Below are positions 33,317-40,659 of a stretch of 64,000 bases of DNA, one piece after another. Source of the DNA: CALJXB01 sp965225935 (GTDB lineage Bacteria; Pseudomonadota; Alphaproteobacteria; Kiloniellales; JAKSDN01); assembly GCA_965225935.1 (NCBI GenBank), contig CBDDCC010000023.1, positions 1 to 64,000 on the forward strand. The letters run 5' to 3'. The notes beneath the pieces were generated by a model. It did not search any database and had not been told where the DNA came from. It was given only the letters and a program-made list of their open reading frames with translations. The translations under genes and the position numbers were made by a program. Numbering within the stretch: position 1 is the stretch's first letter; each line of letters begins with the position of its first letter.

Positions 33317-35500
33317 ATGACTTCGGAGCCTGAGCTCTCCAGCGACCTGCCGGGGCGCGGGACGGCCCCTTCCGCCGGACCACTACAGGCGACGGCGGAC
33401 GCGCCGCACCGGCTCGCCCGCATGCTGGCGCCGCGCTCGATCGCCTTGGTCGGGGCCTCGGCACGCCCGGGCAGCGTCGGCAACTTGATGGTGCGCACGC
33501 TCCTCGGCGGCGGCTTCCCAGGCGAGGTCGCCCTGGTCAATCCCCGCTACGACGAGATCGAGAGCCTGCCCTGCCGAGCCAGCCTGGGCGAGCTGGAGAC
33601 GCCGCCTGACCTGGTGGTGGCAGGCGTCGGCGGCGAGCGGGTGGAAGCCGTGCTGGACGAGGCCGTCGCCGTGGGCGCGGGCGGGCTTGTGGTGTTCGAC
33701 GCCTGCCACGGCCAGCATCCGGCGGGCGGCACCCTGCTCGCGCGCCTCCGGGACAAGGCCCAAGAAGCGGACCTGCCGGTCTGCGGCGGCAACGCCATGG
33801 GCTTCTACAACCTGCCGGCCCGCTGTCACGCCAGCTTCTACGCCTCGCCTCATCTCAAGCCCGGCGGCATCACCCTGATCGCCCATTCCGGCTCGGTCTT
33901 CACGGTGCTGTCGCTGAACGACGCCAGGTACCGCTTCGATCTCGTCGTCTCCTCCGGCCAGGAGATCGGCGCAGGCATCGACGAGTACCTGGACTACGCC
34001 CTCGAGCGGCCGGGGACCCGGGTGGTCGCCCTCTTCATGGAAGCCGCCCGGCGGCCCGAGGCCTTCGCCGCGGCTCTCGCCAAGGCGGCCGCCCGGGGCG
34101 TGCCGGTGGTGGTCTGCAAGGTGGGCCGGACCGAGGAGAGCGCCCGCCTGGCCCGCTCCCACTCGGGCGCGCTCGCCGGCAGCGACGCAGCCTACGATGC
34201 CCTCTTCGAGCGCTACGGCGCCCTCCGGGTCGAGACCGTGGACCAACTCATGAACGCGGCCCTGCTGCTCTCCCAGGGCCGGCTGCCCGGGCCCGGCGGC
34301 CTGGGCCTGGTGACGGACTCGGGCGGCCTGCGCGAGACCCTGATCGACCGGGCCGAGCGGCGCGGCAGCGGCCTCGCCGCGCTCTCGCCCGCCACCCTGG
34401 CGCGCCTCGAAGGCGTGCTCCCGGATCAGCTCACGCCCTCCAACCCGCTCGACTGCGCCGGCGACCTGGACGAGGGCTTCGCCCAGGTGTTCGAGGAGGG
34501 CCTGCGAATCCTCGCCGAGGCGCCCGAGGTCGGCCTGCTCGGCTACGAGTTCGACGGCCGGGACGACTTCCTCTATGCCCCGGGGCTGGCCGAGCTGGCA
34601 CACCGCCTGCCGGACCTCAGCGGCAAGCCCTGCTTCGTCTATTCCAGCTTCGCCAACACCAGCAACCGGATGCTGGCCGAGCGGCTGGCGGACGCCGGGG
34701 TGCCGCTGATCAACGGCCTGGACGAGATGCTCTCGGCCGCCGCGGCGGTCCTCGCCTGGCGGGACGCCCGGGCCCAGCTCGCCGCCCCCGACCCGCCGCC
34801 GTGCGCGCCGGACAAAGCCGTCGTCGGGCGTTGGCGCGCGCGCCTGACAGAGCAGCCCAGCCTGAGCGAGGCCGAGGGCCTGGCACTGCTTGCCGACTTC
34901 GGGGTGCCCACGGTGCCCCACCAGACGGCCGCCGATTTAGCGGAGCTGCGCGCGGCAGCCGGGGACCTAGGGTTCCCGGCCGCCCTCAAGACCGCGTCGG
35001 AGGGCCTGGACCACAAGTCCGACGCCGGCGGCGTACGGCTCGGCATCGCCGATGCGGCCGAGCTGGAGGCCGCCTACCGGGACCTGTCGGAGCGCCTCGG
35101 CCCCGAGGTCATCGTCCAGCCCATGGCGCCCAGGGGCGTCGAGATCGCCTTCGGCTGCGTCGTCGACCCGGACTTCGGCCCGCTGGTCATGGTCTCGGCC
35201 GGCGGCACCCTGATCGAGCTGCTGTCCGACCGCCGCTTCGCGCTGGCGCCCTTCGGGCCGGCCCGGTCGCGGCGCCTGCTGGACGGGCTGAACTGCCGCC
35301 GCCTGCTCGACGGCGTGCGCGGCCAGCCGCCCGCAGACCTCGACGCGCTCGCCCAGGCGCTGGCCGCCTTCTCCGTGCTCGCGGGCGAGCTGGCCGATGT
35401 GCTGCAGGAGATGGACGTCAATCCCGTCATGGCCGGCGAGCATGGCGCTCTGGCGGTCGACGCCCTGGTGGTCGCGAAGGGCGCCCCGGCCAACTCTTGA
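33317..35500 (+). CDS. NDP-forming acyl-CoA synthetase (CoA-binding plus ATP-grasp)
   Basis: A 727-residue single-chain enzyme related to ADP-forming acetyl-CoA synthetases. It has a CoA-binding Rossmann domain (IALVGASARPGSVGNLMVRTL, near residue 43), succinyl-CoA-ligase-like domains with SHSGALAGSDAAYDALFERYG (about residue 278, containing the conserved His) and a C-terminal ATP-grasp domain (FPAALKTASEGLDHKSDAGG; LQEMDVNPVM). Such proteins link acyl-CoA and free acid with ATP/ADP, or serve as acyl-CoA synthetases for unusual acids. The substrate is not predictable. The gene stands alone, with large palindromes upstream and an inverted repeat downstream. Confidence 0.88.
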   Translation: MTSEPELSSDLPGRGTAPSAGPLQATADAPHRLARMLAPRSIALVGASARPGSVGNLMVRTLLGGGFPGEVALVNPRYDEIESLPCRASLGELETPPDLVVAGVGGERVEAVLDEAVAVGAGGLVVFDACHGQHPAGGTLLARLRDKAQEADLPVCGGNAMGFYNLPARCHASFYASPHLKPGGITLIAHSGSVFTVLSLNDARYRFDLVVSSGQEIGAGIDEYLDYALERPGTRVVALFMEAARRPEAFAAALAKAAARGVPVVVCKVGRTEESARLARSHSGALAGSDAAYDALFERYGALRVETVDQLMNAALLLSQGRLPGPGGLGLVTDSGGLRETLIDRAERRGSGLAALSPATLARLEGVLPDQLTPSNPLDCAGDLDEGFAQVFEEGLRILAEAPEVGLLGYEFDGRDDFLYAPGLAELAHRLPDLSGKPCFVYSSFANTSNRMLAERLADAGVPLINGLDEMLSAAAAVLAWRDARAQLAAPDPPPCAPDKAVVGRWRARLTEQPSLSEAEGLALLADFGVPTVPHQTAADLAELRAAAGDLGFPAALKTASEGLDHKSDAGGVRLGIADAAELEAAYRDLSERLGPEVIVQPMAPRGVEIAFGCVVDPDFGPLVMVSAGGTLIELLSDRRFALAPFGPARSRRLLDGLNCRRLLDGVRGQPPADLDALAQALAAFSVLAGELADVLQEMDVNPVMAGEHGALAVDALVVAKGAPANS

Positions 35501-35525
35501 GCGATCACTGACCTTTCGGATCTCA

Positions 35526-35605
35526 CCACAGAGGCGCAGAGACACAGAGCACAAGAAACAGAATTTGGTGTTTCTCTGTGCCTCTGCGCCTCTGCGCCTC
35601 TGCGG
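35526..35605. repeat. Nested inverted repeat with tandem CCTCTGCG units
   Basis: The gap between two convergent genes holds CCACAGAGGCGCAGAGACAC (35526-35545) and a complementary CTCTGTG plus three tandem copies of CCTCTGCGC-type units (35574-35605). An inner stem AGAAACA/TGTTTCT (35554-35560, 35569-35575) closes an eight-base AT-rich loop. The simple-sequence character differs from the coding DNA. It could terminate transcription from both sides, or be a mobile intergenic repeat. Confidence 0.65.
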
Positions 35606-35616
35606 TTCAACTGCAC

Positions 35617-36834
35617 TCATAGCGCCGCGTAGTCGATGTCGGCGTCCTTGTCGAGGCGGGTGCCGGCCGTCGGCATGGGATACTTCAGGCCCGTGGCGCA
35701 GTTGAACAGCACCACGCGGTCCTTGGGGCCGATGCGTCCGTCGGCGAGGGCCGCCCGGTAGGCCGCGTAGGTCGCCGCGCCCTCGGGGCAGAGCAGTAGG
35801 CCCTCCTTGCCGGCCACCTCCTCGCGGGCGGCGAGGATCGCCTCGTCGGTCACGGCGATGGCAAAGCCGCCGCTCTCGCGCACGGCGCGCAGGATGAGGA
35901 AGTCGCCGACCGCCACGGGCACCCGCATGCCGGCGGCGATGGTGTGGGCGTCGGGCCAGAGCTCGGCCTGCTCCTCCCCCGCCTCGTAGGCCTTGACGAT
36001 GGGGGCGCAGCCCGTCGCCTGTACCGCCACCATCTTGGGCCGCTTGTCGCCGATCCAGCCGATGGCGCCCAGCTCGGCGAAGGCCTTCCACATGCCGATG
36101 AGGCCGGTGCCGCCGCCGGTCGGGTAGAAGATGGCATCGGGCAGCTCCCAGCCGAGCTGCTCGGCCAGCTCCAGGCCCATGGTCTTCTTGCCCTCGATGC
36201 GATAGGGCTCCTTCAGGGTCGAGCAGTCGAACCAGCCGGTGGCGGCCTTGCCCGCGCCCACCAGCTTGCCACAGTCGTTGATCAGGCCGTTCACCCGGTA
36301 GACCGCCGCGCCCTGGATCGCCATCTCGGAGATCGCCACCTCGGGCGCGTCGTCGGGGCAGAAGATGGTGCACTTGAGCCCGGCCCGCTTGGCGTAGGCG
36401 GCCATGGCCGCCCCGGCGTTGCCGGCCGTCGGCATGGCGAGGTGGGTCAGGTCCAGCTCCTTGGCCATGGCGACGGCGAGCGCCAGGCCGCGGGCCTTGA
36501 AGGAACCGGTCGGCAGCCGCCCCTCGTCCTTCACCAAGAGCCCGCCGCCGTCAGGCTCCAGGCGGGGCAAGCGCACGATGGGCGTGGTGACCTCGCCCAG
36601 CGCCACCAGGTTCTCAGAACGGCGCAGCGGCAGGAACTCCCGGTAGCGCCAGAAGCCGCCCGTCCGCCGGGCGAGTGCCTCCTTGTCGACCGCGTGGCCG
36701 AGCGCCCCCAGGTCGTAGCGCACCAGGAGCGGCTTGCCCGCCTCCGAGAGGCCGTGGACCCGGTCGGCCTCGTAGCGGGCGCCAGTGGCCGAGCACTCCA
36801 GGTGGGTGACGAAGGTGGGCAGCTCGTCGCTCAT
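35617..36834 (-). CDS. Threonine synthase-like PLP enzyme
   Basis: A 405-residue fold-type II PLP enzyme of the threonine synthase group. The N-terminus has a short Cys-containing segment (THLECSATGARYEADRV), and the PLP lysine lies in LPTGSFKARGLA. The phosphate-binding loop is PTGGGTGLIGMWKAF. The segment MPTAGNAGAAMAAYAKRAG replaces the STGN-type loop usual in ThrC, so it may be a diverged paralogue acting on another amino acid. It follows a GTG-started flavoprotein gene by 11 bases and has AGGAGG before its ATG, so the two form an operon. It is not next to hom or thrB, which would be expected for the biosynthetic threonine synthase. Confidence 0.85.
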   Translation of the reverse strand: MSDELPTFVTHLECSATGARYEADRVHGLSEAGKPLLVRYDLGALGHAVDKEALARRTGGFWRYREFLPLRRSENLVALGEVTTPIVRLPRLEPDGGGLLVKDEGRLPTGSFKARGLALAVAMAKELDLTHLAMPTAGNAGAAMAAYAKRAGLKCTIFCPDDAPEVAISEMAIQGAAVYRVNGLINDCGKLVGAGKAATGWFDCSTLKEPYRIEGKKTMGLELAEQLGWELPDAIFYPTGGGTGLIGMWKAFAELGAIGWIGDKRPKMVAVQATGCAPIVKAYEAGEEQAELWPDAHTIAAGMRVPVAVGDFLILRAVRESGGFAIAVTDEAILAAREEVAGKEGLLLCPEGAATYAAYRAALADGRIGPKDRVVLFNCATGLKYPMPTAGTRLDKDADIDYAAL

Positions 36835-36845
36835 GGCGTGCCTCC

Positions 36846-38033
36846 TCAGGAGATCGAGCCGATGCCGTAGGCGCCGCGCAGCAGCTCGCCCTCGGCGAAG
36901 CGGCCGAGGCGGTAGGGCGCCAGCGGCACCACGGTCGGCTGGCCCAGCAGGTCCTGGGCAAGCGCTTTGCCGACGGCGGGGGCCAGCTTGAAGCCGTGGC
37001 CCGAAAAGCCGAAGGCGACCGACAGGCCGGCGATGCCGTCCACCGGGCCCAGCACCGGGTTCCAGTCCGGGGTGATGTCGTAGGGTCCGACCCAGGAGGC
37101 GGTGAGCGCCGCCTCGTCGAAGCCCGCGAGGCGCCGGGCGAGCTGCCGGCCCTGCAGGACCACCAGGCTCTCGGGCGCGTTCTCGTCCATCTCGTCGGGC
37201 GAGGCGACCGGGTCGCCGTGGTCGCCGGTGCCCACCAGCACCACGCCGCCGCTGGCCGGGCGGAAGTACATCTTGTTGGCCGTCGTCAGGTCCTTGACCA
37301 CGGGCGTGGTGCGCGCATAGGGCGCCGCGCCGCGGAAGGTGAGGACCACATGGCGCGAGACCTCGAGCGGGAAGTCGACGCCGAGCCCTGCCGCCAGACC
37401 GCCCAACCAGGGGCCGACGGCGAGCAGCAGCTGGCCCGCGCGGATCTCGCCCGCGACCGTGCGCACGCCCACGGTCCGGCCGCCTTCGAGAAGGACGGAC
37501 TCGACCGCGCAATCGGGGCGCACCTCGACGCCCAAGTTGCGCGCGGCCTTGATGAAGCTGGTGGTGGTGAGATAGGGGTCGGCGTAGCCGGAGTTGGGCT
37601 CGTAGCCCACCACCGCCACGTCGTCGAGCACGAGGTCCGGGTGGAGCCGCTTGGCCTCCCTCTTGTCGATGGCGAAGGTCTCGGCGCCGACGCCCGCCTG
37701 CATCTCCAGGTTCGCCCTCAGGCGCTCGGCTGTCTCGCCGTCGCCCGCGACGATCAGGTAGCCCGAGTTGACGAAGCCGGAGTCCACCTCGGCGTCGCCC
37801 AGGTAGTCCTGGAAGTTCCGGAACATCTCCAAGCTGGCGAGGGTGAGCCGGGTGTTGCTGGCGATCGAATAGTGGCTGCGCACGATGGCGCAGGACTTCG
37901 CGGTGCCGCCGGCGCAGACCGGCCCCCGGTCGAGCAGGCAGACCCGGGCCCCGCCCAGCCTGGCGAGATGAAAGGCGGCCGAAGCGCCCACCGCCCCGGC
38001 GCCCACCACCACCACGTCAAAGGACTCAGGCAC
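36846..38033 (-). CDS. FAD-dependent amine/amino-acid oxidoreductase (DAO family)
   Basis: A 395-residue flavoprotein with an N-terminal FAD-binding fold (VVVVGAGAVGASAAFHLARLG) and the DAO-family C-terminal motif (FGFSGHGFKLAPAVGKALA). The family includes sarcosine oxidase beta-type subunits, glycine oxidase and D-amino-acid dehydrogenase. The substrate is likely an N-alkyl or D-amino acid; sequence alone does not decide. The start is a GTG at 38033 with AGGGGG upstream. It is the first gene of a two-gene unit with the threonine-synthase-like enzyme and is divergent from a PLP decarboxylase, 146 bases away. Confidence 0.88.
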   Translation of the reverse strand: MPESFDVVVVGAGAVGASAAFHLARLGGARVCLLDRGPVCAGGTAKSCAIVRSHYSIASNTRLTLASLEMFRNFQDYLGDAEVDSGFVNSGYLIVAGDGETAERLRANLEMQAGVGAETFAIDKREAKRLHPDLVLDDVAVVGYEPNSGYADPYLTTTSFIKAARNLGVEVRPDCAVESVLLEGGRTVGVRTVAGEIRAGQLLLAVGPWLGGLAAGLGVDFPLEVSRHVVLTFRGAAPYARTTPVVKDLTTANKMYFRPASGGVVLVGTGDHGDPVASPDEMDENAPESLVVLQGRQLARRLAGFDEAALTASWVGPYDITPDWNPVLGPVDGIAGLSVAFGFSGHGFKLAPAVGKALAQDLLGQPTVVPLAPYRLGRFAEGELLRGAYGIGSIS

Positions 38034-38179
38034 GCTTCACCCCCTAGCCCGCTCGCTCGTACCCTCAAGTCTGCCCTCATCTATCTAACCGGAGCGGCGC
38101 CGGCAGGCGAGAGTATTAGCAAATCTGCTCGGGCGGATTAGGCTGTGACGGAAACGATTGTACGAGAGGAGTCCTGCCC

Positions 38180-39622
38180 GTGGAGATCGAGGAGTTTCGC
38201 GCCCAGGCCCATGCCTTCGCCGACTGGATGGCGGACTATCTGGCCAACGTCGAGCGCTATCCGGTGCGCGCCCAGGTGAAGCCCGGCGAGGTCGCCGCCA
38301 GGCTCGCCGCCGCGCCGCCGGCCAAGCCCGAGGCCACCGAGGACATCTTCCTCGACTTCCGGGAGCAGGTGCTGCCCGGCATGACCCATTGGCAGCATCC
38401 GAGCTTCTTCGCCTACTTCCCGGCCAACTCCAGCCCGCCCTCGGTGCTGGCCGAGATGCTGACGGCGACCCTCGCCGCAAACTGCATGCTGTGGGAGACC
38501 TCGCCGGCGGGGACCGAAATGGAGACCCGGGTGCTGGACTGGCTGCGCCAGATGATCGGATTGCCGGAGGGCTTCGCCGGCGTCATCCAGGACACCGCCT
38601 CGGGCGCCACTCTGACGGCGCTCTTGACCGCCCGCGAGCGGGCGACCGGCTGGCGGGCCAACCAGGACGGCCTGCCGGCCCTCGGCGCCGAGGGGCTCGG
38701 CCTCACGGTCTACGTCTCGGAAGAAGCCCATTCCTCGGTGGAGAAGGCCGCCGCCATCGCGGGCTTCGGGCGCGCCTCGGTGCGCAAGATCCCCACCGAC
38801 CGAGAGTTCGCCCTGATCCCCGAAGCTCTGGCCCAGGCCGTCGAGGACGACCGGGCGCGGGGCCTCACCCCCTGCTGCGCGGTCGCGACGCTGGGCACCA
38901 CCGGCACGGGGGCGGTCGACCCGCTTAGGCAGGTCGCGGAAATCTGCCGGCGCCACGGCCTCTGGCTGCACGTGGACGCCGCCTGGGCCGGCAGCGCCCT
39001 CGTCCTGCCGGAGCAGCGCTGGATGATCGAGGGCGTGGAGACGGCCGACAGCTTCGTCTTCAACCCCCACAAGTGGCTCTTCACCAACTTCGACTGCACG
39101 GCCTATTTCGTGCGCGACCCCGAGGCCCTCACCCGCAGCTTCTCGATCAAGCCGGCCTACCTCACGACCCGCGAGGGCGACCGGGTGATCGACTACCGGG
39201 ATTGGGGCATTCCGCTCGGCCGGCGCTTCCGGGCGCTCAAGCTCTGGTTCGTCATCCGCAGCTACGGCGTCGAGGGCCTGCAGGAGATGATCGCCCGGCA
39301 CATCGACTGGACCCAGGAGCTGGCCCGCAGCGTAGAGGCGGCGCCGGACTTCGAGCTGCTGGCGCTCTCGCCGCTCGCCCTCTTCAACTTCCGCTACCAC
39401 CCTGCCGGGATGGAGGAGGAAGCGGCCCTCGACCGCCTGAACCGCAAGCTGCTGGAGCGGCTCAACGACGGCGGCGAGCTCTACCTCACGCCGAACGTCG
39501 TGAAAGGCCGCGCCGCCATCCGCTTCGCCGTCGGCCAGACGACGACCACCCGCGAGCACGTGATGCGCGCCTGGCGGAAGATCGAGGAAACGGCGCGGAG
39601 CCTGGCGGCGGAGACCGGGTGA
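38180..39622 (+). CDS. Group II PLP-dependent (aromatic-L-amino-acid type) decarboxylase
   Basis: A 480-residue decarboxylase of the DDC/tyrosine/tryptophan family. N-terminal THWQHPSFFAYFPANSS is the characteristic substrate-side segment. HVDAAWAGSA carries the cofactor-binding Asp266, and FNPHKWLF carries PLP Lys298. Family members turn aromatic amino acids into amines such as tryptamine, tyramine or phenethylamine. The start is a GTG at 38180, with AGAGGAG nine bases upstream. It is divergent from the DAO flavoprotein, and its stop is 11 bases from that of the convergent binding-protein gene. Confidence 0.93.
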   Translation: MEIEEFRAQAHAFADWMADYLANVERYPVRAQVKPGEVAARLAAAPPAKPEATEDIFLDFREQVLPGMTHWQHPSFFAYFPANSSPPSVLAEMLTATLAANCMLWETSPAGTEMETRVLDWLRQMIGLPEGFAGVIQDTASGATLTALLTARERATGWRANQDGLPALGAEGLGLTVYVSEEAHSSVEKAAAIAGFGRASVRKIPTDREFALIPEALAQAVEDDRARGLTPCCAVATLGTTGTGAVDPLRQVAEICRRHGLWLHVDAAWAGSALVLPEQRWMIEGVETADSFVFNPHKWLFTNFDCTAYFVRDPEALTRSFSIKPAYLTTREGDRVIDYRDWGIPLGRRFRALKLWFVIRSYGVEGLQEMIARHIDWTQELARSVEAAPDFELLALSPLALFNFRYHPAGMEEEAALDRLNRKLLERLNDGGELYLTPNVVKGRAAIRFAVGQTTTTREHVMRAWRKIEETARSLAAETG

Positions 39623-39633
39623 GCGGCGCGGGC

Positions 39634-40659
39634 CTACTTAACCGTCTCCGCGAACTGCAGGATCTCGATCGGCGGGAACAGCTTCAGCCGGCGCGCGGTC
39701 TCCATGTTGATCACGTAGGCGAACTCGGTCATGGCGGCGACCGGGATGTCGCCCGGCGTCAGGCCTTCCACCAGGATCTTCTCGGCCTGCATGCCGGCCA
39801 GGCGGCCAACGTCCTGATAGCGCGCGGCGATGGACAGCAGGGCGTCGGAGTCCCGCACCAGCCGCTCGTAGGGGCTGAGCACCGGGATGCCGTTCTCGAC
39901 CGCCGCGCCGGTGAAGAGGTCGCGGTTGGCGTCGAGGAACGAGCTAGATCCGAGATAGATGAAGTCGACGCCCCGTTCCTTCAGCTCGGCCATCCTGAGC
40001 GGGATGTCCTCGACGCGCGGCTTGCCGTCCTCGCCCAGCTCCAACTCCAGCGCCACCAGCTCGAAGTCGAGCTCGCCCGTGAGGGCCGCGATCTCGTCCC
40101 GCTTCAGGACCGAGTTGCGCTCGTTGGCATTGTAGAGCAGGCCGAGCCGCCGGAAGCTCGGGAGGTAGGAGCGTATGGTGTTGATGTTGACGGCCTCGGG
40201 CACCCGGTTGCGCGTGCCGGTGATGTTGGCCCGGCCGGTGTATTCGTAGCTCTCGATGACGCCGGCGCCGATCGGGTCGGCGACCACCATGAAGACCTGC
40301 GGGATGTCGTTGTTGAAGCGGGGGTCGCCCACGTCGTCCAGGCGGCCCGCGATCCCCAGGGTCACGCTGGTGCCCCAGGTGAGAATGAGGTCCGCGCCGA
40401 GCGAACGCGCCTCCTCCAGGAAGCCCGGAATCTTGGTCTTGTCGCGGGCCGCGTTGCGGACGATCACCTCCGCGTCCAAGCCGATTTCGGCGATGTAGTC
40501 CTGAAAGCCCTGGCAGCCTTCCTCGCAGCCGCGCCAGAAGATCGCGTAGATCAGCTTCTTGCCGTCGTCCTGGGCGGCCGTCTCAGCCGCCTGGCCCGCC
40601 ATTCCAAGCGCGGCCGCCAGCGCGAACAGCAGCGCGATCACCGTCCGCCGGACCTTCAC
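39634..40659 (-). CDS. Periplasmic binding protein (ABC_sub_bind/TrpX type) coupled to the sensor-MFS gene
   Basis: A 341-residue exported protein with a Sec signal peptide (hydrophobic stretch VIALLFALAAALGMAG, cleaved near Ala-Ala) and a two-lobe binding fold of the PF04392 type (DLILTWGTSVTLGIAG; PQVFMVVADPIGAGVI; LGLLYNANERNSV). Known relatives bind aromatic amino acids (TrpX) or serve as ligand-presenting partners of membrane sensors. No ABC permease or ATPase is present. The GTG start at 40659 overlaps the stop of the upstream sensor-MFS gene by four bases (GTGA), so translation is coupled and the two products probably work together. I infer that this protein delivers a ligand to the periplasmic sensor domains or to the transporter. 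Confidence 0.88.
   Translation of the reverse strand: MKVRRTVIALLFALAAALGMAGQAAETAAQDDGKKLIYAIFWRGCEEGCQGFQDYIAEIGLDAEVIVRNAARDKTKIPGFLEEARSLGADLILTWGTSVTLGIAGRLDDVGDPRFNNDIPQVFMVVADPIGAGVIESYEYTGRANITGTRNRVPEAVNINTIRSYLPSFRRLGLLYNANERNSVLKRDEIAALTGELDFELVALELELGEDGKPRVEDIPLRMAELKERGVDFIYLGSSSFLDANRDLFTGAAVENGIPVLSPYERLVRDSDALLSIAARYQDVGRLAGMQAEKILVEGLTPGDIPVAAMTEFAYVINMETARRLKLFPPIEILQFAETVK

Noticed and set aside
35526..35605. Possible CRISPR array because of repeating CCTCTGCG units
   Set aside because: Units are about nine bases with no spacers of constant length, and there are no cas genes; it is a simple inverted or tandem repeat.
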